Positions 1-8,108 of a stretch of DNA of 64,000 nucleotides are shown here, in pieces. The notes below the pieces were generated by a model. It saw only the letters and a list, made by a program, of their open reading frames with translations. It made no database searches and had not been told where the DNA came from. The position numbers and the translations under genes are program-made. The DNA is from Yersinia frederiksenii ATCC 33641 (GTDB taxonomy: Bacteria > Pseudomonadota > Gammaproteobacteria > Enterobacterales > Enterobacteriaceae): NCBI RefSeq assembly GCF_000754805.1, contig NZ_KN150731.1, positions 886,492-950,491 on the forward strand, read 5' to 3'. Within the stretch, counting starts at the first letter, position 1. The number at the start of each line of letters is the position of its first letter.

Positions 1-327
1 AGCGTTCGTGGTCCAGGTGGCGGTTACTTGTTGGGTAAAGATGCATCAGCAATCGCGGTCGGTGCCGTAATCACTGCCGTTGACGAATCTGTTGATGCAA
101 CCCGTTGCCAGGGTAAAGAAGGTTGTCAGGGTGGCGATCGTTGCCTCACTCATACCTTGTGGCGTGATTTGAGTGAGCGTATCAGCAGCTTCCTCAACAA
201 CATCACATTGGCAGAACTGGTGAATAACCAAGATATTCTTGAGGTAGCGGATCGTCAAAATAACGATACGCGCCGTACGGCCAATGGCCGACCGCAAGAG
301 ACGATTAACGTCAATCTGCGCGCATAA
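1..327 (+). CDS. iscR: IscR, iron-sulfur cluster regulator, C-terminal part (5' end outside window)
   Basis: The reading frame is open from the first base and ends at TAA 325-327, giving 108 codons of an Rrf2-family regulator that is usually about 164 residues long. The N-terminal helix-turn-helix and the start lie outside the window. The retained part has the Fe-S ligand region, three cysteines followed by a histidine ([17 protein letters not shown]). In IscR these bind a [2Fe-2S] cluster that sets whether the protein represses the isc promoter. It lies 53 bases before iscS in the same direction, as in other enterobacteria, so it is expected to autoregulate the operon that follows. Confidence 0.97.
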   Translation, partial: SVRGPGGGYLLGKDASAIAVGAVITAVDESVDATRCQGKEGCQGGDRCLTHTLWRDLSERISSFLNNITLAELVNNQDILEVADRQNNDTRRTANGRPQETINVNLRA

Positions 328-380
328 GCAGAATCTGCGGAATTTTACGTTTTGGAAGTGATGTACGGAGCATAAGAGCA

Positions 381-1610
381 ATGACCGAATCAAAAGTAAA
401 GACACCGATCTATCTGGATTATGCAGCCACGACCCCGGTAGATCCTCGTGTCGCTGAAAAAATGATGCAGTACCTGACTCTGGACGGCATTTTCGGTAAC
501 CCGGCCTCTCGTTCTCATAAGTTCGGCTGGCAGGCAGAAGAAGCTGTTGATATTGCACGTAATGATATTGCCGCATTAGTCGGTGCAGACCCTCGCGAGA
601 TAGTCTTCACCTCTGGTGCCACTGAGTCTGATAACCTCGCAATTAAAGGTGCAGCTAACTTCTACCAGAAGAAAGGCAAGCACATCATCACCTGTAAGAC
701 CGAGCATAAAGCTGTGCTGGATACCTGTCGCCAATTGGAGCGTGAAGGCTTCGAAGTGACTTATCTGGCACCGCAGTCTAACGGTATTATCGACCTGAAA
801 CAGCTGGACGCGGCAATGCGTGAAGATACCATTTTGGTTTCTATCATGCATGTGAACAATGAGATCGGTGTGGTGCAGGATATCGCTGAAATCGGCGAAA
901 TGTGCCGTAGTCGCGGAATCATTTTCCACGTCGATGCTACTCAGAGCGTGGGTAAATTACCGATTGACCTGAGCCAATTAAAAGTCGATTTGATGTCCTT
1001 CTCTGCCCATAAAGTTTATGGCCCGATGGGCATTGGCGCGCTGTTTGTTCGTCGTAAACCACGTATTCGCATCGAAGCTCAGCAGCACGGTGGTGGTCAT
1101 GAACGTGGCATGCGTTCTGGTACCTTGCCAGTGCACCAGATCGTTGGCATGGGTGAAGCTTACCGTATTGCCAAAGAAGAGATGGAAAGTGAAGCTGCAC
1201 GCCTGCGCTCGTTGCGTCTGCGTCTGTGGAACGGTATCAAAGATATCGAAGAAGTTTACCTGAATGGCGATTTAGAGAATGGCGCACCTGGCATTCTTAA
1301 CGTCAGCTTCAACTATGTTGAAGGGGAATCGCTGATTATGGCATTGAAAGATTTGGCTGTTTCATCTGGTTCAGCCTGTACCTCCGCGAGTCTGGAACCT
1401 TCTTATGTGTTGCGTGCGTTGGGTATGAACGACGAACTGGCTCACAGTTCAATTCGTTTCTCTCTGGGGCGTTTCACCACAGAAGAAGAGATCGACTACG
1501 CCATTGCACTGGTACGTAAATCCATTGGTCGTCTGCGTGATTTGTCTCCGTTATGGGATATGTTCAAACAGGGCGTGGATATCAGCAGCATTGAATGGTC
1601 TCACCATTAA
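381..1610 (+). CDS. iscS: IscS, cysteine desulfurase
   Basis: PLP-dependent enzyme that removes sulfur from L-cysteine and passes it as a persulfide to IscU, to tRNA thiolation enzymes and to thiamine synthesis. The protein is 409 residues, against 404 in E. coli; the extra residues are at the N-terminus ([19 protein letters not shown]). The PLP lysine is in SFSAHK at about residue 211. The mobile-loop catalytic cysteine is in [10 protein letters not shown] at about residue 333. The C-terminus (SIEWSHH) is typical. The start at 381 is preceded by GGAG at 366-369. A start closer to PIYLDY cannot be excluded, but I see no ATG there. It is the second gene of the operon, followed 30 bases later by iscU. 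Confidence 0.97.
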   Translation: MTESKVKTPIYLDYAATTPVDPRVAEKMMQYLTLDGIFGNPASRSHKFGWQAEEAVDIARNDIAALVGADPREIVFTSGATESDNLAIKGAANFYQKKGKHIITCKTEHKAVLDTCRQLEREGFEVTYLAPQSNGIIDLKQLDAAMREDTILVSIMHVNNEIGVVQDIAEIGEMCRSRGIIFHVDATQSVGKLPIDLSQLKVDLMSFSAHKVYGPMGIGALFVRRKPRIRIEAQQHGGGHERGMRSGTLPVHQIVGMGEAYRIAKEEMESEAARLRSLRLRLWNGIKDIEEVYLNGDLENGAPGILNVSFNYVEGESLIMALKDLAVSSGSACTSASLEPSYVLRALGMNDELAHSSIRFSLGRFTTEEEIDYAIALVRKSIGRLRDLSPLWDMFKQGVDISSIEWSHH

Positions 1611-1640
1611 TTCCAGACTTTAAGAATCAGGAGTAATCAC

Positions 1641-2027
1641 ATGGCTTACAGCGAAAAAGTAATCGATCATTACGAAAACCCACGCAACGTTGGATCATTC
1701 GACAATGCAGACCCTAGCATCGGTAGTGGCATGGTTGGCGCACCTGCTTGTGGTGACGTTATGAAATTGCAGATCAAAGTCAACGATGCCGGTATCATTG
1801 AAGATGCTCGTTTTAAGACTTATGGCTGCGGCTCTGCCATTGCTTCCAGCTCGCTGGTAACTGAATGGATGAAAGGCAAGTCTCTCGAGCAAGCTGAAGC
1901 AATCAAGAATACCCAGATTGCGGAAGAGCTAGAGTTACCGCCAGTCAAAATTCACTGCTCAATTTTGGCTGAAGATGCCATTAAAGCAGCTATCGCCGAC
2001 TACAAAAGTAAGCATACCGCTAAGTAG
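1641..2027 (+). CDS. iscU: IscU, Fe-S cluster assembly scaffold
   Basis: A 128-residue scaffold on which [2Fe-2S] and [4Fe-4S] clusters are built from IscS sulfur. The three ligand cysteines are in the expected places: Cys37 (PACGDV), Cys63 (YGCGSA) and Cys106 (KIHCSIL). The LPPVK motif bound by the HscA chaperone is just before Cys106. A strong AGGAG lies upstream of the ATG. It is followed by an 80-base gap containing a hairpin before iscA, which may affect how the iscSU and iscA parts of the message are processed. Confidence 0.98.
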   Translation: MAYSEKVIDHYENPRNVGSFDNADPSIGSGMVGAPACGDVMKLQIKVNDAGIIEDARFKTYGCGSAIASSSLVTEWMKGKSLEQAEAIKNTQIAEELELPPVKIHCSILAEDAIKAAIADYKSKHTAK

Positions 2028-2052
2028 TTGTAGAATAGGTTATTAATAGCTA

Positions 2053-2082
2053 GCCCATATGGCGATATTTGCCGCTATGGGC
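2053..2082 (+). promoter_or_regulatory. Hairpin in the iscU-iscA gap
   Basis: Inverted repeat GCCCATA (2053-2059) and TATGGGC (2076-2082), with a second short pairing (GGC/GCC) inside the loop. No U tract follows, so it is unlikely to be a terminator. It could be an RNA processing or stability element in the isc message; the function is inferred. Confidence 0.55.
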
Positions 2083-2107
2083 AGCGTCCAAGAGTTGAGG
2101 AAGGTTT

Positions 2108-2431
2108 ATGTCGATATCAATCAGCGACAGTGCTGCACAACGGGTCAGCGCCTTTTTAAATCACCGTGGTAAAGGTTTGGGCCTGCGCTTAGGCGTCAGG
2201 ACATCAGGCTGCTCCGGTATGGCATATGTCCTGGAATTTGTTGATGAAATGAACGATGACGATATCGTTTTTGAAGACAAAGGCGTGAAAGTGATCATCG
2301 ACGGCAAAAGCATGGTTTATCTTGACGGCACCGAACTGGATTTCGTCAAGGAAGGGCTAAATGAAGGCTTTAAGTTCAACAATCCGAACGTCTCAAGTGA
2401 GTGCGGATGTGGCGAAAGCTTTAACGTCTGA
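2108..2431 (+). CDS. iscA: IscA, A-type Fe-S carrier protein
   Basis: A 107-residue A-type carrier that receives clusters from the IscU scaffold and delivers them to target apoproteins. The conserved cysteines are visible: one in TSGCSGMAY at about residue 35 and the C-terminal CGCG pair (SECGCGESF) at about residues 99-101. The start is preceded by GAGGAAGG. The gene lies between two hairpin-bearing gaps in the isc operon. Confidence 0.98.
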   Translation: MSISISDSAAQRVSAFLNHRGKGLGLRLGVRTSGCSGMAYVLEFVDEMNDDDIVFEDKGVKVIIDGKSMVYLDGTELDFVKEGLNEGFKFNNPNVSSECGCGESFNV

Positions 2432-2469
2432 CTCCTGTTTTTGTTCCTGTCTCAGGCACTTGATGCTTA

Positions 2470-2502
2470 ATACAGCTCTCTTGCACTAAAAGAGAGCTGT
2501 AT
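2470..2502 (+). promoter_or_regulatory. Perfect 13-bp hairpin in the iscA-hscB gap
   Basis: The arms ATACAGCTCTCTT (2470-2482) and AAGAGAGCTGTAT (2490-2502) are perfectly complementary around a 7-base loop. The sequence after it (AGATCTCAG) has no run of T, so a simple intrinsic terminator is not supported. Its place inside the operon suggests control of message processing or stability between iscA and hscB. Confidence 0.6.
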
Positions 2503-2543
2503 AGATCTCAGCTCAGTCATCACGATAACTCCCAGAGCATGCT

Positions 2544-3068
2544 ATGGATTATTTTACATTATTCGGGCTGCCAGCTCAGTATCTGATTGACGGCAACCAA
2601 CTCACTACCCGCTATCAAGAATTGCAACGCCAATTCCACCCCGATCGTTTTGCAAATCAGCCTGAACGCGAGCGTTTAGCCTCTTTGCAGCAAGCCGCGA
2701 CCATCAATGACGCCTATCAAACCCTCAAGCATCCGTTAAAACGGGCTGAGTATATGCTATCTTTGCAGGGTTTTGATTTGAGCAACGAACAGCACACCCT
2801 GCGTGATACTGCGTTTCTGATGGAGCAATTGGAGCTACGAGAAGAGCTTGATGCTATTGAACGTCAGCCAGATGCTGAGACACTGCTTGCAGCTTTCAGC
2901 CGCCGTCTTGCCTTGATGACAACAACACGCAGCCAGCAGATGGTTGAGCAACTGAACAAGCAACAGTGGGAACAGGCAGCTGATACTGTGCGGAAATTAC
3001 GTTTTCTGGATAAATTGCGCCAGCAGGTCGAGCAACTGGAAGAGCGTTTGTTTGACGACTTTGCCTGA
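2544..3068 (+). CDS. hscB: HscB, J-domain co-chaperone for Fe-S transfer
   Basis: A 174-residue DnaJ-type co-chaperone (about 171 in E. coli) that brings IscU to HscA and stimulates the HscA ATPase. The N-terminal J domain is visible, with its HPD signature in FHPDRF near residue 33. The C-terminal part is helical and charged, as expected for the IscU-binding three-helix domain. It belongs to the isc operon. A longer than usual gap of 126 bases separates it from hscA. Confidence 0.97.
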   Translation: MDYFTLFGLPAQYLIDGNQLTTRYQELQRQFHPDRFANQPERERLASLQQAATINDAYQTLKHPLKRAEYMLSLQGFDLSNEQHTLRDTAFLMEQLELREELDAIERQPDAETLLAAFSRRLALMTTTRSQQMVEQLNKQQWEQAADTVRKLRFLDKLRQQVEQLEERLFDDFA

Positions 3069-3194
3069 GTACCTGATTGATAAAAATAAATAAAACTCAA
3101 TTTATTGATCACTATAATGTCCGACTAATTCTTATTAGAGCGATAGCGCCAAATAGATTTTACTTTTTAGACTCATGATTGATGGAAGCTCAAC
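3069..3194 (+). promoter_or_regulatory. A+T-rich hscB-hscA gap with a -10-like TATAAT
   Basis: This 126-base gap is much longer than I recall for E. coli. It is A+T-rich and has TATAAT at 3113-3118, but no convincing -35 at the right spacing. No reading frame or terminator was seen. An internal promoter for hscA-fdx-iscX is possible but weakly supported. Confidence 0.25.
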
Positions 3195-5045
3195 ATGGCC
3201 TTATTACAAATTAGTGAGCCTGGTTTAACTGCTGCGCCGCATCAACGTCGGCTGGCTGCAGGAATAGATTTAGGTACCACCAACTCATTGGTAGCCACAG
3301 TGCGCAGCGGTAAAGCGCAAACGCTGGCAGATGAACAACAGCGGGATCTTTTACCGTCAGTGGTTCATTATCAACAAGATGGCATTGATGTCGGTTGGAA
3401 CGCGCGTCATTTAGCGGCACTGGACCCGGTCAATACCATTAGCTCGGTCAAACGTATGATGGGCCGCTCTCTGGCGGACATCGAACAGCGTTACCCCAAT
3501 CTGCCTTACCAATTCCAGCCGAGTGAAAATGGCTTGCCGATGATTCAGACTGTCGCCGGGTTGGTCAATCCGGTGCAGGTGTCGGCGGATATTCTCAAAA
3601 TATTGGCACAGCGAGCCCAGGCCGCACTGGAAGGGGAGTTGGACGGCGTCGTAATCACTGTTCCGGCCTATTTTGATGATGCTCAACGCCAAGGCACCAA
3701 AGATGCTGCCCGTCTGGCTGGGCTGCATGTGTTGCGTTTGCTTAATGAGCCGACCGCCGCAGCCATTGCCTATGGCCTGGATTCCGGTCAGGAAGGGGTT
3801 ATCGCCGTTTACGATTTGGGTGGTGGGACATTCGATATTTCTATCCTGCGCTTGAGCCGCGGCGTATTTGAAGTGCTAGCAACCGGTGGTGACTCGGCAC
3901 TCGGTGGTGATGATTTCGACCACTTATTGGCCGACTGGCTACGTGAGCAAGCTGGTATAGATTCCCGTAATGATCATGGTATTCAGCGGCAACTACTCGA
4001 TGCGGCAATTGCGGCCAAAATTGCGCTAAGTGATGTTGACTCTGTTGAGGTGTCTGTTGCGGGCTGGCAAGGGCAAATTACCCGTGCACAGTTTGAATCC
4101 CTGATTGCTACATTAATTAAGCGCACATTGATGGCTTGTCGTCGGGCGTTAAAAGATGCTGGCGTCACTGCTGATGAAGTATTGGAAGTGGTGATGGTGG
4201 GGGGCTCGACCCGTGTTCCTTTGGTGCGTGAGCAGGTGGGGCAATTCTTCGGCCGTACGCCACTGACCTCAATTGATCCCGATAAAGTGGTCGCCATCGG
4301 CGCGGCAATTCAAGCAGATATTTTGGTCGGGAATAAACCTGACAGTGACATGCTGCTGCTGGATGTTATCCCGCTGTCTTTAGGGCTGGAAACCATGGGT
4401 GGTCTGGTGGAGAAAGTCATTCCGCGTAATACCACCATTCCAGTCGCCCGCGCTCAAGAGTTCACCACCTTTAAGGATGGTCAAAGCGCGATGAGCATCC
4501 ACGTGCTGCAAGGCGAACGTGAGTTGGTGCAAGATTGCCGCTCTTTGGCTCGCTTCACCTTACGTGGTTTGCCACCACTGCCAGCCGGAGGTGCACATAT
4601 CCGCGTGACTTTCCAGGTTGATGCCGACGGCTTATTGAGTGTCACGGCAATGGAGAAATCCACCGGCGTTGAGGCATCGATTCAGGTGAAGCCCTCTTAT
4701 GGGCTGTCTGATGATGAAATTGCCAATATGATTAAGGATTCGATGGCAAATGCGCAAAGTGATATCGGCGCGCGTAAGCTGGCGGAGCAACAAGTCGAAG
4801 CTTCCCGTGTGCTGGAGAGTTTGCAAGGCGCATTGGCCGCAGATGCAGCATTACTCAGTGAGCAAGAAAGTACCGCTATCGCTCAGGCAATGGCGGCATT
4901 ACAGCAGCAGATGCAGGGCACTGACCCATACGCAATCGAAGCTGCGATAAAAGCGTTAGATGCACAAACGCAAGATTTTGCCGCGCGCCGGATGGATGCT
5001 TCTATTCGCCGTGCTTTGGCTGGCCATTCAGTGGATGAGGTTTAA
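3195..5045 (+). CDS. hscA: HscA, Hsp70-type chaperone for Fe-S cluster transfer
   Basis: A 616-residue specialised Hsp70. It binds the LPPVK motif of IscU and, with HscB, uses ATP to release the cluster to acceptors. The ATPase domain carries the phosphate-1 motif [13 protein letters not shown] near residue 23 and [10 protein letters not shown] near residue 210. The substrate-binding domain follows from about residue 390 ([17 protein letters not shown]). A helical lid region rich in Ala and Gln ends the protein. The length matches the family. The fdx start follows after 2 bases. Confidence 0.98.
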   Translation: MALLQISEPGLTAAPHQRRLAAGIDLGTTNSLVATVRSGKAQTLADEQQRDLLPSVVHYQQDGIDVGWNARHLAALDPVNTISSVKRMMGRSLADIEQRYPNLPYQFQPSENGLPMIQTVAGLVNPVQVSADILKILAQRAQAALEGELDGVVITVPAYFDDAQRQGTKDAARLAGLHVLRLLNEPTAAAIAYGLDSGQEGVIAVYDLGGGTFDISILRLSRGVFEVLATGGDSALGGDDFDHLLADWLREQAGIDSRNDHGIQRQLLDAAIAAKIALSDVDSVEVSVAGWQGQITRAQFESLIATLIKRTLMACRRALKDAGVTADEVLEVVMVGGSTRVPLVREQVGQFFGRTPLTSIDPDKVVAIGAAIQADILVGNKPDSDMLLLDVIPLSLGLETMGGLVEKVIPRNTTIPVARAQEFTTFKDGQSAMSIHVLQGERELVQDCRSLARFTLRGLPPLPAGGAHIRVTFQVDADGLLSVTAMEKSTGVEASIQVKPSYGLSDDEIANMIKDSMANAQSDIGARKLAEQQVEASRVLESLQGALAADAALLSEQESTAIAQAMAALQQQMQGTDPYAIEAAIKALDAQTQDFAARRMDASIRRALAGHSVDEV

Positions 5046-5047
5046 TC

Positions 5048-5383
5048 ATGCCTAAAATAGTATTTCTGCCCCATAAAGACCTTTGCCCGGATGGCGCAGT
5101 ATTGGAAGCAACGCAAGGTGAAACGATACTGGACGTTGCCTTACGTAATGGGATTGACATCGAACATGCCTGCGAGAAATCCTGCGCTTGCACCACCTGT
5201 CACTGTATTGTGCGAGAAGGGTTTGATTCTCTGCCAGAAAGCAGTGAACTGGAAGATGACATGCTGGATAAAGCCTGGGGTCTGGAGCCGGAGAGCCGCC
5301 TGAGCTGTCAGGCCAGAGTCACCGACGAAGATCTGGTGGTGGAGATCCCGCGTTATACCATTAACCATGCGCGAGAGCATTAA
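5048..5383 (+). CDS. fdx: Fdx, [2Fe-2S] adrenodoxin-type ferredoxin of the isc operon
   Basis: A 111-residue ferredoxin that supplies electrons for Fe-S cluster assembly on IscU. The ligand cysteines are Cys42, Cys48 and Cys51 ([14 protein letters not shown]) and a fourth near residue 87 (RLSCQA). It starts 2 bases after hscA, and iscX begins 1 base after its stop, so the three genes are tightly coupled. Confidence 0.98.
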   Translation: MPKIVFLPHKDLCPDGAVLEATQGETILDVALRNGIDIEHACEKSCACTTCHCIVREGFDSLPESSELEDDMLDKAWGLEPESRLSCQARVTDEDLVVEIPRYTINHAREH

Positions 5384-5384
5384 T

Positions 5385-5585
5385 ATGAGCTTAACGTGGC
5401 AAGATACCCGCGAGATTGGCGAAGCCCTTTACGACCAGTTCCCGGATACTGATCCTAAAACAGTGCGTTTTACTGATATGCACCAATGGATTTGTGATTT
5501 GGAAGATTTTGATGATGACCTTCAGGGATCAAATGAAAAAATACTCGAAGCTATTCTGCTGGTTTGGTTAGAAGAGTTTGAATAG
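5385..5585 (+). CDS. iscX: IscX, small acidic regulator of cluster assembly
   Basis: A 66-residue acidic protein starting [17 protein letters not shown] and ending in LVWLEEFE, the full family length. IscX binds IscS and iron and modulates the rate of cluster formation. I chose the ATG at 5385, just after the fdx stop, rather than an in-frame upstream start at 5367 that would overlap fdx, because the E. coli protein begins at the same place. It is the last isc gene and is followed at once by a terminator. Confidence 0.95.
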   Translation: MSLTWQDTREIGEALYDQFPDTDPKTVRFTDMHQWICDLEDFDDDLQGSNEKILEAILLVWLEEFE

Positions 5586-5590
5586 AAATT

Positions 5591-5614
5591 GGGTCGCGTA
5601 AGCGGCCCTTTTTT
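5591..5614 (+). terminator. Terminator of the isc operon
   Basis: Stem GGGTCGC / GCGGCCC (5591-5608, one G-U pair, loop GTAA) followed by six T. It lies right after the iscX stop. Confidence 0.85.
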
Positions 5615-5750
5615 GTACCTGATCTGATACCTTAGAGCTATGGCCCGCAAGACGGGTATTTTACAGCAAGATTGGTAACCGCCGCAGTCAACATAGACTT
5701 GCGTATAAGCAGCTGAATAACAGCAAAAAATAATAATGAAGAGGTAGTCC

Positions 5751-7049
5751 ATGACAACAGAAATGATGCAAGTAACCCTATCCAATAATCCGGCAGATAG
5801 CCGCTGGGGCGAGAAAGCCCTGCTCAGTACTGATGCTGAGGGGATGACCATTCACCTGACCGGTAATGGCAAATTAGGCACGATCCAACGTGCCGCCCGC
5901 AAAATAGACGGGCAAGGCATCAAACACGTCAAACTGGCCGGGGAGGGCTGGGGTCTGGAGGAAAGCTGGTCATTCTGGCAAGGTTTCCGTGGGCCAAAAG
6001 GTCAGCGCAGCGTGGAGTGGGCAGAACTGCCAGAGAACGAAAAAACCGAGTTAGAACAACGGTTGAAAATTATCGACTGGGTGCGCGATACCATTAACGC
6101 CCCCGCAGAGGATTTGGGGCCAGAGCAACTGGCTAAAAATGCTATTGACCTGCTGTGCGCGGTATCATGTGATGCTATCAGCTACCGTATCACCAAAGGT
6201 GAAGATCTGCGCGAGCAGGGCTATGCGGGGATCTATACCGTCGGTCGCGGATCTGACCGTGCGCCGGTATTATTGGCGCTGGACTATAACCCAACCGGTA
6301 ATCCAGATGCGCCGGTCATGGCTTGTCTGGTAGGTAAAGGTATTACTTTTGATTCAGGTGGTTATAGTCTGAAACAAAGCGCATTTATGGATTCAATGAA
6401 GTCCGATATGGGCGGGGCTGCGACAGTGACGGGTGCACTGGCATTGGCGGCGGCTCGTGGGCTAAAAGAGCGGGTAAAACTGTATCTATGTTGTGCGGAT
6501 AATATGGTCAGCGGTAATGCCTTTAAGTTGGGTGATATTATTCGTTATCGTAATGGTAAGTCGGTCGAGATCATGAATACTGATGCTGAAGGGCGTCTGG
6601 TATTGGCAGATGGCCTGATTGATGCCTCCGAACAGAATGCACCACTCATTATTGATGCTGCCACCTTAACTGGCGCGGCAAAAACGGCTTTAGGCAATGA
6701 TTACCATGCTCTGTTCAGCTTTGATGATGAACTGGCGCAAGAGTTGTTGAGCAGCGCACATACTGAGCATGAACCTTTCTGGCGCTTGCCACTGGCCGAA
6801 TTCCATCGTAGTCAGTTGCCGTCTAATTTTGCTGAGTTGAATAACGTCGCTGGGGCGGCTTACAGTGCAGGGGCCAGCACCGCCGCGGCATTTTTATCGC
6901 ACTTTGTGAAAAACTATCAGCAAGGCTGGTTGCACATTGACTGTTCTGCCACTTACCGTAAAGGCGCGGTTGAACAATGGTCTGCCGGTGCGACTGGTTT
7001 AGGTGTCCGTACTATTGCTAACCTGCTGTTAGCGAAAGCAAAACAGTAA
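5751..7049 (+). CDS. pepB: Peptidase B, M17 leucine aminopeptidase family
   Basis: A 432-residue cytosolic metallo-aminopeptidase that removes N-terminal residues from small peptides. The M17 signature [14 protein letters not shown], which supplies metal ligands and the catalytic arginine, is in the C-terminal half. The other metal-binding block ([14 protein letters not shown]) precedes it. PepB-type proteins are shorter at the N-terminus than PepA, and this length fits PepB. GAGG lies 5 bases before the ATG. It has its own terminator downstream and is separated from iscX by a terminator. Confidence 0.95.
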   Translation: MTTEMMQVTLSNNPADSRWGEKALLSTDAEGMTIHLTGNGKLGTIQRAARKIDGQGIKHVKLAGEGWGLEESWSFWQGFRGPKGQRSVEWAELPENEKTELEQRLKIIDWVRDTINAPAEDLGPEQLAKNAIDLLCAVSCDAISYRITKGEDLREQGYAGIYTVGRGSDRAPVLLALDYNPTGNPDAPVMACLVGKGITFDSGGYSLKQSAFMDSMKSDMGGAATVTGALALAAARGLKERVKLYLCCADNMVSGNAFKLGDIIRYRNGKSVEIMNTDAEGRLVLADGLIDASEQNAPLIIDAATLTGAAKTALGNDYHALFSFDDELAQELLSSAHTEHEPFWRLPLAEFHRSQLPSNFAELNNVAGAAYSAGASTAAAFLSHFVKNYQQGWLHIDCSATYRKGAVEQWSAGATGLGVRTIANLLLAKAKQ

Positions 7050-7073
7050 ATTTAATGAGTTAAAAAGACGTTT

Positions 7074-7096
7074 GGGGCGCTTTAGCGTCCCTTTGT
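7074..7096 (+). terminator. Terminator after pepB
   Basis: Stem GGGGCGC / GCGTCCC around loop TTTA, followed by a T-rich stretch (TTTGTTT). It lies between pepB and sseB. Confidence 0.65.
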
Positions 7097-7119
7097 TTGA
7101 TTGTTTTCTGGAGTAGAGC

Positions 7120-8001
7120 ATGAGTTTGCCGCAATCCCCTGTTGATGATAGCCATGACCATCACCACCATGATGATAGTGACCAAAGTCTGGAGTCCCTG
7201 TTAAAACTGGCGGCGACAGAGTCTATTCATCGCACCGCTTTTTTCCGTGCACTACTGGATGCGACTGTTCTGGTGCTGGTGGATAATGCAGAGCAGCGCG
7301 GTGAAGAGGGTGAAATGCCCTTCACGGCGGGCGACGGGGTGAATATTCTGCATTGGGAAAAGCAGGATGGTGAATCTGTCATTCCTTTTTTCACCTCGGT
7401 TGAGGTACTACAGCAGGCGCTGGATATCGCTGAAGATCAATCGATTGATACTGAAACACAGCCCTTTATTGCTATGCCAGTGCGGGTGTTATTTGAAATG
7501 ACGCAAGGCGCGCATCTGTTTTTGAATCCGAAATCAGAGCACGGCAAAGAGTTCTGGCCGCAAGAAGTGGCAATGTTGCTGGAAAATGGCGGCTTGGCGC
7601 AACCTGCTGAAATGGTAGTGGATAAAGAGAGCCAGATCCTGTTAGGTCAGCCGGAAGAATATCCAGCGGCGATGGTTGATGCACTGATCCAGTTATTCAG
7701 TCAGCGTAAACCGGTGCGGCGTGCATTTTTGGCACTGATGCACGATAAAAGTGTAGATGAGAAACCTAACTTATTGGTCGGGTTGGAAGTGGATGGTTCT
7801 GATGATGAGATTGATCAACTGATTCAAGAAGCAGGTAATGTTGCCAGTGACCATGCGCCAGACGATGGGCCGGTCGATTTTTGTCTGGTGAGTGAGAAAG
7901 AGCGTGGCGTTAGCCATTATCTAATGACTCACACCCAAGCATTTTACCAGCGCAAGTGGGGCAGTTGGCTGAGAAATGTTATTCCGTCAACCAATCATTA
8001 G
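7120..8001 (+). CDS. sseB: SseB family protein (enhanced serine sensitivity)
   Basis: A 293-residue protein whose central blocks (HWEKQDGESVIPFFTS, PVRVLFEMTQGAHLFLNPKSE) match SseB, a protein of unclear biochemical role that affects serine sensitivity when overexpressed. It is longer than the E. coli protein as I recall it (258 residues). Part of the extra length is an N-terminal stretch rich in His and Asp (DDSHDHHHHDDSD), which could bind metal; that is inference. The start has GGAG 6 bases upstream. It converges with the autotransporter gene. Confidence 0.88.
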   Translation: MSLPQSPVDDSHDHHHHDDSDQSLESLLKLAATESIHRTAFFRALLDATVLVLVDNAEQRGEEGEMPFTAGDGVNILHWEKQDGESVIPFFTSVEVLQQALDIAEDQSIDTETQPFIAMPVRVLFEMTQGAHLFLNPKSEHGKEFWPQEVAMLLENGGLAQPAEMVVDKESQILLGQPEEYPAAMVDALIQLFSQRKPVRRAFLALMHDKSVDEKPNLLVGLEVDGSDDEIDQLIQEAGNVASDHAPDDGPVDFCLVSEKERGVSHYLMTHTQAFYQRKWGSWLRNVIPSTNH

Positions 8002-8017
8002 TCGGCCAATAATTAAT

Positions 8018-8047
8018 AAAAAAGGGAGCCAATAGCGGCTCCCTTTT
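8018..8047. terminator. Bidirectional terminator between sseB and the autotransporter gene
   Basis: AAAAGGGAGCC (8020-8030) and GGCTCCCTTTT (8037-8047) form a perfect stem with a 6-base loop and have T runs on both strands. It serves sseB (+) and the convergent gene at 8109-12209 (-). Confidence 0.9.
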
Positions 8048-8108
8048 GACTACTTACGATAGATATCACACAAGATACTTTTGCTACATGAATAACTTAT
8101 CGTGTGAC

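Noticed and set aside
46-576. Minus-strand ORF of 176 codons opposite iscR and iscS
   Set aside because: It is antisense to two well-supported genes and shows no family features.
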